Assembly: GCA_035291405.1 (NCBI GenBank)
Contig: DATDSD010000062.1
Coordinates: 1 to 18,815, forward strand
Reading direction: 5' to 3'
Length of the DNA stretch: 18,815 nucleotides
DNA from: UBA12026 sp035291405
GTDB taxonomy: Bacteria > Patescibacteriota > Microgenomatia > UBA8517
In this document: one piece after another, positions 6,020-13,713 of the stretch
Position numbering within the stretch: position 1 is the first letter of the stretch
Layout: the number at the start of each line of letters is the position of its first letter
Program-made: the position numbers and the translations under genes
The notes under the pieces: generated by a model
Told to the model about the DNA's origin: nothing
The model's input: only the letters and a program-made list of their open reading frames with translations
Databases searched by the model: none

Positions 6020-6028
6020 TGCTAAAAT
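6020..6028 (+). promoter_or_regulatory. Extended -10 promoter of trpS, leaderless type
   Basis: TG-C-TAAAAT ends 8 nt before ATG 6037, so transcription should start at or within a base or two of the start codon. It lies inside what would be codons 1-4 of the longer reading frame from 6019, supporting 6037 as the true start. Confidence 0.6.
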
Positions 6029-6036
6029 TCAGGTCT

Positions 6037-7020
6037 ATGAAGAAAAGAGTTTTATCTGGTATTAGAGCAACAGGAAGGCTACATTTAGGTAACTATTTGG
6101 GGGCAGTTTCTGGCATGCTTGAACTTCAAAATTCTAATGAACATGAGACTTTCTATATGGTTGCTGACCTTCACACACTAACAACTCCATATGAGAAAGA
6201 AAAATTAAAAGAAATGACAAGGAATGTTATTTTAGATTATCTATCTGCAGGACTTGATCCTAAAAGTTGCACAATTTTTATACAGTCTCAAGTTCCTGAA
6301 CACACAGAACTTTTTTATTTACTTTCAACCGTTGTAAGTTTAGCTCGCTTGATGCACCTTCCTACTTATAAAGATAAATTAAAGCAATATCCAAACTCTT
6401 CTACGGCAGCACTTTTAAATTATCCTGTTCTGATGGCTTCTGATATTTTGATTTACAAAGCAGGTCTTGTTCCTGTGGGCATTGATCAAGAACCACATTT
6501 GGAAGTTGCCCGCGAGATTGCCAGAAAAATGAATGATTTATATAGTACCAACTTTCCAGAACCTGTTAGGTTTGCAACAAAGGGAGAATATGTACCATCC
6601 TTAACTGGAGAGGGAAAGATGAGTAAAAGTGTTGAAGGAAGTTATATCTCACTTACGGATTCATTAGACGAGATAAAGAAAAAATTAGCAGGTGCCCCGA
6701 CTGATTCAGGAAAGGGGGAAAAACTTCCAGAAAGCGGGGGAGTTTTTAATTTATTTAAATTTGTAGAATTATTTGAAGGAATTGAAAAAAGAAAAATATA
6801 TGAAGAAAAATATCTAAAAGATGGTATTAGATATGGTGATTTAAAACAGGAATTAGCAAAAGCAATTTTTAAAGAATTAAAACCTATCCAAGAAAAGCGT
6901 AAAGAGTTTGAAAGTAGTCCAGCAAAGGTAAATAAAATAATTGAAGAAGGTGCAGAAAAAGCAAAAAGTATAGCTAAAGAAAACCTCCGAGAAGTAAAAG
7001 AAAAGATGGGAATAATCTAA
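6037..7020 (+). CDS. trpS: Tryptophanyl-tRNA synthetase
   Basis: Class Ic aminoacyl-tRNA synthetase that activates tryptophan with ATP and charges tRNA-Trp in the cytoplasm. The 327-residue length is the usual bacterial size. HIGH motif as HLGN (16-19, in GRLHLGNYLG), active-site segments VADLHTLT and VLMASDILIYKAGLVPVG, QEPHLEVAR, and KMSKS (194-198) are complete. The start ATG 6037 puts MKKRVLSGIRATG at the N-terminus as in the family; an upstream ATG at 6019 would add six residues but lies over the promoter. A tRNA-binding protein gene follows after 4 nt and is probably cotranscribed. Assignment is firm. Confidence 0.96.
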   Translation: MKKRVLSGIRATGRLHLGNYLGAVSGMLELQNSNEHETFYMVADLHTLTTPYEKEKLKEMTRNVILDYLSAGLDPKSCTIFIQSQVPEHTELFYLLSTVVSLARLMHLPTYKDKLKQYPNSSTAALLNYPVLMASDILIYKAGLVPVGIDQEPHLEVAREIARKMNDLYSTNFPEPVRFATKGEYVPSLTGEGKMSKSVEGSYISLTDSLDEIKKKLAGAPTDSGKGEKLPESGGVFNLFKFVELFEGIEKRKIYEEKYLKDGIRYGDLKQELAKAIFKELKPIQEKRKEFESSPAKVNKIIEEGAEKAKSIAKENLREVKEKMGII

Positions 7021-7024
7021 AATC

Positions 7025-7396
7025 ATGGATGAAATAAATTTTGATCAATTTCAGGCAGTAGATATTAGAATTGGAACCGTTCTTGAGGCCGCTGTTCCTG
7101 AATGGAGCCATTGGGTAATTAGGTTAAAAGTTGACCTCGGTCCCGAGGTAGGAGAAAAAACTTGTTTTTCAGGAATAATGAAGTTCTTTAAGCCCGAAGA
7201 TTTGATAGGGAAACAATTTCCATTTGTAGTCAACTTAAAACCGAGGATGATTGGACCTGATAAAGAATTGTCTGAAGTCATGATGATCATGGCCTGTCCA
7301 GGGGATATCCTTGACGATGAAGAAAAGGCCAACGAAGTTCCTACTGTTTTATTTCAAATCCAAGAGAGGGTAGAAAATGGAACCAAAGTAAGGTAA
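7025..7396 (+). CDS. CsaA/Trbp111-like tRNA-binding protein
   Basis: A 123-residue OB-fold protein of the EMAPII/Trbp111/CsaA group. The opening FDQFQAVDIRIGTVLEA and the later SEVMMIMA segment match the family pattern (VDIRVGTI... SEVLILG). Stand-alone members bind the outside corner of tRNA non-specifically (Trbp111) or act as a secretion-related chaperone (CsaA); the same domain sits at the C-terminus of many MetRS. Position directly behind trpS (4 nt) favours a tRNA-linked role here. The C-terminal ~20 residues (EVPTVLFQIQERVENGTKVR) extend past the domain core. Start ATG 7025 has no Shine-Dalgarno sequence, so translation is likely coupled to trpS. Which family member it is remains open. 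Confidence 0.85.
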   Translation: MDEINFDQFQAVDIRIGTVLEAAVPEWSHWVIRLKVDLGPEVGEKTCFSGIMKFFKPEDLIGKQFPFVVNLKPRMIGPDKELSEVMMIMACPGDILDDEEKANEVPTVLFQIQERVENGTKVR

Positions 7397-7405
7397 GCAT
7401 AGCTT
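7395..7405. repeat. Palindromic 11-mer AAGC-ATA-GCTT, copy 1
   Basis: First of two copies of AAGCNTAGCTT upstream of ftsH. It overlaps the stop codon of the tRNA-binding protein gene. Centre-to-centre distance to copy 2 is 24 bp. Operator-like arrangement; the binding protein is unknown. Confidence 0.5.
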
Positions 7406-7418
7406 GCGATTTCATCTA

Positions 7419-7429
7419 AAGCGTAGCTT
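7419..7429. repeat. Palindromic 11-mer AAGC-GTA-GCTT, copy 2
   Basis: Second copy, overlapping a candidate -35 (TTGACC, 7428-7433) of ftsH, where a bound protein would interfere with or assist RNA polymerase. Together with copy 1 the shared 12-mer is AAGCRTAGCTTG. Confidence 0.5.
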
Positions 7430-7430
7430 G

Positions 7431-7447
7431 ACCACAAAAAGTGTGGT
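7431..7447. repeat. Inverted repeat ACCACA-N5-TGTGGT in the ftsH promoter
   Basis: A perfect 6-bp inverted repeat with an AAAAG loop, filling the space between the candidate -35 and the -10. It has no T-run behind it, so it is not an intrinsic terminator. An operator is the simplest reading; it does not match CIRCE or HAIR heat-shock operators. Confidence 0.5.
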
Positions 7448-7452
7448 AGAAT
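7444..7452 (+). promoter_or_regulatory. Extended -10 promoter of ftsH, leaderless type
   Basis: TG-G-TAGAAT ends 7 nt before the GTG start at 7460, placing the transcription start at the start codon. A TTGACC at 7428-7433 is only 13 nt upstream, short for a -35, so the extended -10 would carry the promoter. Confidence 0.55.
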
Positions 7453-7459
7453 CATTCTC

Positions 7460-9361
7460 GTGAATAACCCAATCAAAAAAGAAGTTAATAATAAAGGTAA
7501 AAAGAAGCAAGTTACTGTTAAATTCAAGGTTAATATTTGGACTGTTGTTTTTGGCACTTTGTTAATTATTTTTTTTCTTCCCCCGCTTTTTTCAATGCTT
7601 GGAATTGGATCTACTGATTTAAAAATTGATCTTTCTCAAGCCTTAGTCGATTTGAAAAATGAAAAAATTGAAAAAGTGTCAATTGAAAAGAATAATTTAA
7701 TCTTAACTTACAAAGACAAAACTACAAAACTAGCTTCTAAAGAAGAAGGTCAAAGTTTTACTGACCTTTTAGTTGCTTCAGAGATTGATCCTAATAAGCT
7801 TAACTTTACTGTTGTTGATCAAACTCTTGCTAAAGCCATAGCCGAGATTGCAAGTATAATTTTACCCATTATTTTACTAGGAGGATTTTTCTTCTACATA
7901 ATGAAATCACAAACTAAAGGGGCACAAGATATTTTTTCTTTTGGAAGGAGTAAGGCAAAAATATTTGCCAAGGGTAAACAAAACATTTCTTTCTCTGATG
8001 TTGCAGGCGTTGATGAAGCTAAAAAAGAATTGGTTGAAGTTGTAGATTTCTTGAAAAACCCAGAGAAATATAGAAAGATTGGAGCAAGAACCCCCAAGGG
8101 AGTTCTTCTTTTTGGTCCTTCGGGTGTGGGAAAAACATTGCTTGCAAAAGCAGTTGCTGGGGAAGCTAATGTTCCATTTTTCTCAATGGCAGGATCAGAA
8201 TTTATGGAGATGCTTGTTGGAATTGGAGCTTCCCGTGTTAGAGATTTGTTTGCTCAGGCAAAGGCGCAAGCTCCATCAATTATTTTTATAGATGAAATTG
8301 ATGCTATAGGTAGACAGCGTGGAAGAAGTGGTTTTGTTGGTGGTCATGACGAGAGAGAACAAACTCTAAATCAGATTTTGGTTGAGATGGATGGTTTTAC
8401 TCCAAACGAATCAGTTATAGTTCTTGCTGCAACCAATAGAGGAGATTTGTTAGATCCTGCTCTTTTAAGACCGGGAAGATTTGATAGGCGCGTGACTCTT
8501 GATATGCCTGATAAAGAGGGAAGAGAGGCAATACTAAAGATTCATTCTAAGGGTAAAAGCTTTGGAAAAGATATTAATTGGGGAAGAATTGCAGATAGAA
8601 CTGTAGGCTTTTCAGGAGCTGATCTTGAAAATATGCTTAATGAAGCAGCAATTGGGGCCGCCAGAGAAAATAAAAAAGAAATTGATATGGGGGACATTGA
8701 AGAATCTGCAACAAAAGTAAAATTAGGTCCTGCTAAAAAAAGACTTCAAACATTGGAAGATAAGAAAATTACTGCATACCATGAAGCTGGACATGCAATA
8801 GTAACACATTTTACTAAGGGGATGGATCCAGTACATCGAATTTCAATTGTTGCTCGTGGTATGAGTTTGGGCCACACATTAATTCCACCCGCTGCTGATA
8901 GAACCCACGATACTAAAACTAGGCTTCTCAATCAAATTACAGCCATGCTTGGAGGTCGAGCCGCAGAAGAGTTTGTTTTTAATGAAATGACCTCAGGAGC
9001 TTCTAATGACATTGCCAATGCTACAAAAATTGCTAGAGCAATGGTTATTGAATGGGGGATGAGTAGTTTAGGACCGGTTAATTTTGGACCAGATAGTTCT
9101 GCGGGAGAATTTGGACAAACCGAATGGTATCAAGAAAATTCAGTTTCTCCTGCAATGCAAGAAAAAATTGACAATGAGGTCACTAAAATAATGGAGAATG
9201 GGCTTAGAGAAGCAGAAAAAGTTATTAAAAAATATAAAGTTAAGCTTGATAAAGTTGCTAAAGAACTGTTAAAGAATGAAACAATTGACAGGGATGAATT
9301 TGAAAAAATTGTAGGTAAAAGACAAGATGGTGGAAATGGTGGATTGTTAAAGGAAGTTTGA
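7460..9361 (+). CDS. ftsH: ATP-dependent zinc metalloprotease FtsH
   Basis: Membrane-anchored AAA+ protease that extracts and degrades membrane and short-lived cytosolic proteins. All parts are present in 633 residues: TM1 (about 26-47), a periplasmic/extracellular domain, TM2 (about 127-148), Walker A GPSGVGKT (219-226), Walker B IIFIDEID (DE at 278-279), SRH with LLDPALLRPGRFDRR, zinc motif HEAGH (441-445) and the third-ligand segment SGASNDIANA (D517). The pore loop reads MEMLVG where most FtsH have VEMFVG, so the pore Phe is Leu252. The start is GTG; ATG codons downstream would cut TM regions. Two operator-like repeats precede the gene. Its final 15 nt overlap the convergent DedA gene. 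Confidence 0.97.
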   Translation: MNNPIKKEVNNKGKKKQVTVKFKVNIWTVVFGTLLIIFFLPPLFSMLGIGSTDLKIDLSQALVDLKNEKIEKVSIEKNNLILTYKDKTTKLASKEEGQSFTDLLVASEIDPNKLNFTVVDQTLAKAIAEIASIILPIILLGGFFFYIMKSQTKGAQDIFSFGRSKAKIFAKGKQNISFSDVAGVDEAKKELVEVVDFLKNPEKYRKIGARTPKGVLLFGPSGVGKTLLAKAVAGEANVPFFSMAGSEFMEMLVGIGASRVRDLFAQAKAQAPSIIFIDEIDAIGRQRGRSGFVGGHDEREQTLNQILVEMDGFTPNESVIVLAATNRGDLLDPALLRPGRFDRRVTLDMPDKEGREAILKIHSKGKSFGKDINWGRIADRTVGFSGADLENMLNEAAIGAARENKKEIDMGDIEESATKVKLGPAKKRLQTLEDKKITAYHEAGHAIVTHFTKGMDPVHRISIVARGMSLGHTLIPPAADRTHDTKTRLLNQITAMLGGRAAEEFVFNEMTSGASNDIANATKIARAMVIEWGMSSLGPVNFGPDSSAGEFGQTEWYQENSVSPAMQEKIDNEVTKIMENGLREAEKVIKKYKVKLDKVAKELLKNETIDRDEFEKIVGKRQDGGNGGLLKEV

Positions 9362-9895
9362 CCCAAGGAAAGATATACCTATAAATCTTATAATTTTTCC
9401 AGAGACTACTGCTAAAAAGTATTTTTTGAAAGAGTATTTTGTTGCACCAGCGAATAGTCCTGTCAAATCAAAAATAGGATTTGGAATACAAGCTAGGACA
9501 AAAATAGTTGCAAAACCATTTATCGACATCCATTTTTCAACCCGCATGTAATTCTTATTTTCTTTTATAAGTGCTGATCCTCCATAACCAGCAAGATAGC
9601 CAGTTGTTTCTCCGATTGAAGCGCCTATTCCAGAAAGTACACCAACAATAATAGGGTTATATATACTTCCCCCAACAAAAGTAGCCATTATTGCAGGTGT
9701 TGGGATAAGTATAGTGGCTGAACCTACCAAATTAATTAAAAATATTCCCAAATAGCCATAGCTACTTAATTTAGCCAAACTGTCTCTAAAAATAACAATT
9801 AAGATGCTTACGGTAATGGAGAGAAGAATAAAAAAATACTTGATTATCTTTTCTTTGTGTTTGATTATCCAAGACTTTATTTTTTGAATTTGCAT
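9347..9895 (-). CDS. DedA/VTT-domain membrane protein
   Basis: A 182-residue polytopic protein with a basic N-terminus, a first helix at about 17-36 (YFFILLSITVSILIVIF), and the VTT/SNARE-associated core: GYLGIFLINLVGSATILIPTP, then GVLSGIGASIGETTGYLAGYGG and FATIFVLACIPNPIFDLTGLFAG. The P-T-P, G-x3-G-x3-GxxxGY-x-G pattern is characteristic of DedA-family scramblases/lipid transporters and YqaA-like proteins. Start ATG 9895 leaves only 23 bp to the divergent exonuclease gene. The 3' end overlaps ftsH by 15 nt with no terminator visible. Its lipid substrate cannot be told from sequence. Confidence 0.85.
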   Translation of the reverse strand: MQIQKIKSWIIKHKEKIIKYFFILLSITVSILIVIFRDSLAKLSSYGYLGIFLINLVGSATILIPTPAIMATFVGGSIYNPIIVGVLSGIGASIGETTGYLAGYGGSALIKENKNYMRVEKWMSINGFATIFVLACIPNPIFDLTGLFAGATKYSFKKYFLAVVSGKIIRFIGISFLGSNFL

Positions 9896-9911
9896 ATCTT
9901 TAGTTTACAAT
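9884..9911 (+). promoter_or_regulatory. Promoter of the 5'-3' exonuclease gene, leaderless type
   Basis: TTGAAT (9884-9889), 16-nt spacer, TACAAT (9906-9911), then 7 nt to ATG 9919. The transcript is predicted to start at the A of ATG. The -35 lies in the first codons of the divergent gene. Confidence 0.6.
9902..9907 (-). promoter_or_regulatory. Candidate -10 of the DedA gene
   Basis: On the minus strand TAAACT (9907 to 9902) ends 6 nt before ATG 9895. It overlaps the -10 of the divergent exonuclease promoter, both lying within a 23-bp gap. Confidence 0.4.
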
Positions 9912-9918
9912 TACCGTT

Positions 9919-10821
9919 ATGCAAAGCAAATTGGTAATTTTTGATGGTAATGCTTTAATGCATAGAGCATTTCATGCACTTCCTCCATTAACCACAAAGA
10001 AGGGTGAACCCATTAATGCTGTATATGGTCTTATCTCCATGCTTTTAAATGTGGTTGAAAACCTTAAGCCAACACATATTATTTTTTGTTTTGATGAAAA
10101 AGAAAAAACTTTTAGAAGTAAACTTTTGCCTTCTTATCAATCGCAAAGACCTGAAACTGCGCATGAACTTGTTGGCCAATTTGAAAAAGCAAGAAATTTT
10201 TTGAAATCTGTAAAAATTCCAGTCTACTCAAAGGCGGGTTTCGAGGCGGATGACGTGATTGGAACAATTGCTACCAATTCCAGTGTGGATGAAGTGATTA
10301 TTGTTACCGGAGATAGAGATATCTTACAAATTGTTGACGATGTGAAGAATATTAAACTCTTCATGCCTATTGCTGGTCTTTCAAATGGGAAAATTTTTAC
10401 AAAAAAAGAAACTATTGAAAGGTTGGGAGTAACACCCTCCCAAATACCTGACTACAAGGCCCTTGTGGGGGATCCATCTGATAATTATTTTGGAATTAGT
10501 GGGATTGGACCAAAGACTGCAATCAATTTACTTAATAAGTATGACACTTTAGATGGAGTTTATTTACATCTAAATGATTTAGCAAAGGCATTAAAAGATA
10601 AATTAGAAAAAGGTAAAGATTCTGCTGAACTTTCCTACAAGTTAGCAACGATTGATAAAAAAGTACCAATAAAATATGATATAAAAAATGCCGATAAGTG
10701 GGATTTAATTTCTGAAAATGTACTACAATTGTTTTCAGACTTTGGTTTTAAAACATTAACTCTTAGAATACGAAAGTTGGGCGAATTAATTGAACAAGAA
10801 AAACAATGGAGTTTGTTTTGA
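9919..10821 (+). CDS. Stand-alone 5'-3' exonuclease (Pol I N-terminal domain type)
   Basis: A 300-residue flap/5' nuclease of the PIN/FEN superfamily, equivalent to the N-terminal domain of DNA polymerase I and used to remove Okazaki primers and flaps. Metal-binding acids are in place: D9 (VIFDGN), EADD (109-112), GDRD (131-134) and DPSDN (185-189), followed by the helix-hairpin-helix GISGIGPKTA (192-201). The arch segment FRSKLLPSYQSQR (65-77) also fits. The gene stops after this domain; no polymerase domain follows, so it is a separate protein here. Within the same window are an ATP-dependent ligase, RecF and MutM, which would suit gap filling and repair. Confidence 0.93.
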   Translation: MQSKLVIFDGNALMHRAFHALPPLTTKKGEPINAVYGLISMLLNVVENLKPTHIIFCFDEKEKTFRSKLLPSYQSQRPETAHELVGQFEKARNFLKSVKIPVYSKAGFEADDVIGTIATNSSVDEVIIVTGDRDILQIVDDVKNIKLFMPIAGLSNGKIFTKKETIERLGVTPSQIPDYKALVGDPSDNYFGISGIGPKTAINLLNKYDTLDGVYLHLNDLAKALKDKLEKGKDSAELSYKLATIDKKVPIKYDIKNADKWDLISENVLQLFSDFGFKTLTLRIRKLGELIEQEKQWSLF

Positions 10822-10865
10822 GATAAAATTTATTATTAAGACGAAATCAGTTATTAAATAAAAAT

Positions 10866-11981
10866 ATGAAAGTTGCATTAGTACATGATTACATTAAAGA
10901 ATATGGCGGAGCCGAGAGGGTTTTAAAAACTCTCTCAGAGATTTATCCTGACGCTCCAATTTATACAGCCTTTGCCGTTAATGGTTCGACCGCTTATAAA
11001 GAGTTTAAAAATAAAAAAAATATTGAAAGTTCTCTTTCCCCCATACTTAAAATTTGGAAACTTTACAGTCCATTAAGATTTTTAATACCGGTTATTTGGG
11101 GAAGTATGGATTTAACTAAGTATGATTTAGTTATAACTTCCTGTAGCTGGTATGTTACGAGAGGTTTTAAGGTAGGGCCTAAAACCAAGGTTGTTGCATA
11201 TTGCCACACACCCCCAAGGTGGCTTTATGGTTATGAAACATCAGTTGGTTTTACAAAGTATTGGCCAGTGAAAGTATATGCTGCAATTGTAAGTCATTTT
11301 ATTAGAATCTATGATTTCAATACCGCACAAAAGATAAAATACTGGATTGCAAATTCAATAAATGTTAAAAATCGTATCTGGAAATTTTACAGAAAAGAAG
11401 CAGAAGTAATTTATCCTCCAATAGAAGTAGAAGAAATAAAAAAACAAACTAAAGATATCGAAAAAGAAAACTTTTACTTAATTGTTTCTAGGCTTGTTGG
11501 TGCAAAAGGAATAAATGAAGCAATTAATATTGCAGAGCATTTAGGGATAAATTTAAAAATTGTTGGTGAGAGTCATGGCCTTTCAGATGTAAAAGATAAA
11601 TTGGAGAAAAAAACAAACGGAAAGATAGAATATCTAGGTTTAGTCAGTGATGAAGAAAAATATAAACTCATGGCAAAGACAAAAGCGTTTTTGGCTCTAG
11701 CTAAAGATGAAGATTTTGGAATGACGGTGGTGGAAGCCCAGGCAGCTGGAACTCCTGTAGTTGCCTTTAATGGTGGAGGATTTAGAGAATCTGTCATTAA
11801 TGGAAAAACAGGAATTTTAATAGACGAGATATCAACAAAATCCTTAAAAGATGCAATAAAAAAGATAGAGGAGACAAAATGGAGCAGGGAAACAATAATG
11901 AACAACTCAAAGAGATTTAGTAAAGAAAGATTTAAAGAAGAGATGCTACAATTTATTAATGAGAAGTTTAAAAAGAAGTAA
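10866..11981 (+). CDS. Glycosyltransferase family 4 protein
   Basis: A 371-residue GT-B glycosyltransferase. The N-terminal domain starts MKVALVHDYIKEYGGAERV, with the GGAE acceptor-side loop common in GT4 enzymes; AYCHTPPRWLYGYE (111-124) is typical of WbaZ-like mannosyltransferases. The C-terminal domain carries the donor-binding E-x7-E motif (E282 to E290 in EDFGMTVVE) and AGTPVVAFNGGGFRESV. It probably transfers a hexose from a nucleotide sugar in surface polysaccharide or glycolipid synthesis at the inner face of the membrane. The 44 bp before it are very AT-rich (possible -10 TATTAA at 10852-10857, weak). It overlaps the next gene by 23 nt. Donor and acceptor are unknown. Confidence 0.9.
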   Translation: MKVALVHDYIKEYGGAERVLKTLSEIYPDAPIYTAFAVNGSTAYKEFKNKKNIESSLSPILKIWKLYSPLRFLIPVIWGSMDLTKYDLVITSCSWYVTRGFKVGPKTKVVAYCHTPPRWLYGYETSVGFTKYWPVKVYAAIVSHFIRIYDFNTAQKIKYWIANSINVKNRIWKFYRKEAEVIYPPIEVEEIKKQTKDIEKENFYLIVSRLVGAKGINEAINIAEHLGINLKIVGESHGLSDVKDKLEKKTNGKIEYLGLVSDEEKYKLMAKTKAFLALAKDEDFGMTVVEAQAAGTPVVAFNGGGFRESVINGKTGILIDEISTKSLKDAIKKIEETKWSRETIMNNSKRFSKERFKEEMLQFINEKFKKK

Positions 11982-12399
11982 CATTGCTCCACTTGTTATT
12001 ATTCTTTTGTCAATTATTTCCATCCACTTTATTTTCAGAGTCGGAGCATATTTAGTTATGAATGGGATATTACCTTTTTGGCTTTTTGCTACTATAGGAA
12101 ACTTCAGAATTCATCATTTTGTATATGGGAATGTCTTGATTGCAATAGTAAGTTTTTTTGCAATAGGCTTGGGTATTAGGAAGCATAAAAATTGGTTTGC
12201 ACTTTTTTATGGTATAGGGCTTGGCCTTGTTTTGGATGAGTTTTTGTTGTGGGTTGGAGATATCAAACAACTAACCAGTAATATTGTTATCATTCCATAT
12301 TCCTTTACTGTAATCGCTGTAGTTGCTTTAATCATTGCATCAATAATAATGATTAGGTTATATGGAATTCATCCAGTTAAAAGAAAATATAAAAAATAA
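11959..12399 (+). CDS. Four-helix membrane protein of unknown function
   Basis: A 146-residue integral membrane protein with about four hydrophobic helices (roughly 9-37, 50-68, 74-94, 106-130). Polar residues inside or next to helices stand out: R-x-HHFVYG (about 50-57) and GLGLVLDEFLLW (about 89-100), a His-His plus Asp-Glu pair that could bind metal or form a functional site. The tail is strongly basic (HPVKRKYKK), suggesting it faces the cytoplasm. The ATG at 11959 lies inside the end of the glycosyltransferase gene (23-nt overlap); no in-frame ATG follows soon. mutM begins 2 nt after its stop. No named family recognised. Confidence 0.7.
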   Translation: MRSLKRSNIAPLVIILLSIISIHFIFRVGAYLVMNGILPFWLFATIGNFRIHHFVYGNVLIAIVSFFAIGLGIRKHKNWFALFYGIGLGLVLDEFLLWVGDIKQLTSNIVIIPYSFTVIAVVALIIASIIMIRLYGIHPVKRKYKK

Positions 12400-12401
12400 T
12401 T

Positions 12402-13244
12402 ATGCCAGAACTGCCAGAAGTTGAGACAATTAAATTACAACTAAATAGATTTTTAGTTGGTCATAGGATTACTTCTGTTGAAGTTAGAAACAGAAAAATT
12501 TTTCAAGGAGATGAAAAAAGAATAGTAGGAGCTAAAGTAATTGACACACGCCGTTTTGGAAAAGTTACAGTAATTGACCTTGATAATAAATATTCAATAT
12601 TAACTCACGTTAAATTAACCGGCCAATTCATTTATAGAGGACCAAACTTAAAGACAGATTCACTCTCCAAAAAAGTAATAGGAGGTTTAGCGGGTCCACA
12701 CACATTGATTGTTTTTACTCTGGATAAAAACGGAGTTCTTTATTACAACGATGTCAGAAGGTTTGGTTGGATAAAATTAGAAAAAACTTCTGAAGTAGAA
12801 AACGAAAGCTTTATCAAAAAGTTAGGTCCAGACATGTTGAAAGTCGATTTTAATAACTTTAATGAAATTCTTTTGAAAACTTCAAGAAACATCAAAGCGC
12901 TTTTAATGGATCAGAATAAAATTTCTGGAGTGGGCAATATTTATGTGAATGATGCCCTGTGGCTTTCAAAAATTAGTCCAAAAAGAACTTCAAAATCATT
13001 GAATGGGGTAGAATCAAAACTTCTTTTTAATGCACTTCATACTGTACTTAAAACGGGACTAAAATATGGTGGAGCCTCAGAACTTGCCTTTGTTACACCT
13101 GACGGAAAAGAAGGGGAATACCAAAACCACACATTAGTGTATGGACATCAAGGAGAAATTTGTAAAAATTGTAAAATTAATAAAATAGAAAAGTTCTTTT
13201 TAGGTGGTAGAGGCACCTATTGGTGTAGTCTATGTCAGAAATAA
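12402..13244 (+). CDS. mutM: Formamidopyrimidine-DNA glycosylase
   Basis: Bifunctional DNA glycosylase/AP lyase that removes 8-oxoguanine and formamidopyrimidines. The N-terminus MPELPEVETI supplies the catalytic Pro (after Met removal) and Glu. The HVKLTGQF segment carries the conserved Lys, KALLMDQNKISGVGNIYVND is the H2TH region with the Asn, and the C-terminal zinc finger has C254, C257, C275 and C278 with R270 in GGRGTYWC. At 280 residues it is normal length. It lies in the packed run from the glycosyltransferase to recF, with only 2 nt to the gene in front. No Shine-Dalgarno sequence is seen, so coupling to the preceding gene is likely. Confidence 0.95.
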   Translation: MPELPEVETIKLQLNRFLVGHRITSVEVRNRKIFQGDEKRIVGAKVIDTRRFGKVTVIDLDNKYSILTHVKLTGQFIYRGPNLKTDSLSKKVIGGLAGPHTLIVFTLDKNGVLYYNDVRRFGWIKLEKTSEVENESFIKKLGPDMLKVDFNNFNEILLKTSRNIKALLMDQNKISGVGNIYVNDALWLSKISPKRTSKSLNGVESKLLFNALHTVLKTGLKYGGASELAFVTPDGKEGEYQNHTLVYGHQGEICKNCKINKIEKFFLGGRGTYWCSLCQK

Positions 13245-13251
13245 GTAACTT

Positions 13252-13713
13252 ATGTCAAAAATAAATAAAAATAAAAAACACAAATTTCATTGGATGCATT
13301 TATTTGCAGTTTTGATTTTGGGAGGTTACTTTCTATCTTCTAAAGTAAACATGGTTCATGCACTATCAAGATCGAATCTAATAGAATCATTTTTACAACT
13401 TTATTTATTTGGAATAACTTTTGGAATTTTTCTTTTGTATATTATTAGCCACGAAAAATTTTTCCCAGTAGCTAGAGAAATTGAGAAAGAAGAAGAAAAG
13501 AAAGAGAAAAAGTTATTAAAAAAATATCTTCGCCATGGAAAAATACTTGCAACTTTTATAATTGGAAGTGTTGGAGGTCCTGTCTTTTCAGCTCTTACAG
13601 CAAGACTTCTTTTAAGAAATTTTGCATTTAAATATTTTATTTTGATTCTTGCTAATATACCCTCGACTCTATTTACTTTAAGCCTCGGAAGGGGTATTTT
13701 AAGTTTTGTATGA
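13252..13713 (+). CDS. Membrane protein of unknown function between mutM and recF
   Basis: A 153-residue protein with a very basic N-terminus (KINKNKKHK), two hydrophobic helices (about 14-31 and 44-66), a charged, helical cytoplasmic linker (EIEKEEEKKEKKLLKKYLRH, about 77-96) and two more helices (about 98-120 and 126-150). The third helix holds GSVGGPVFSALTARL, a Gly/Pro/Ser-rich segment like those in small transporters, but I cannot name a family. The ATG is 7 nt after mutM, and the stop overlaps the recF start by 4 nt, so it is almost certainly made from the same transcript. Confidence 0.72.
   Translation: MSKINKNKKHKFHWMHLFAVLILGGYFLSSKVNMVHALSRSNLIESFLQLYLFGITFGIFLLYIISHEKFFPVAREIEKEEEKKEKKLLKKYLRHGKILATFIIGSVGGPVFSALTARLLLRNFAFKYFILILANIPSTLFTLSLGRGILSFV

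Noticed and set aside
7431..7447. Inverted repeat as terminator of the trpS transcript
   Set aside because: No T-run follows, the stem has only 6 bp, and it sits inside the ftsH promoter.
10818..10857. Promoter for the glycosyltransferase gene
   Set aside because: TTGAGA, TAAAAT and TATTAA are present in this AT-rich gap, but no pair has usable spacing, so I did not list one as a feature.
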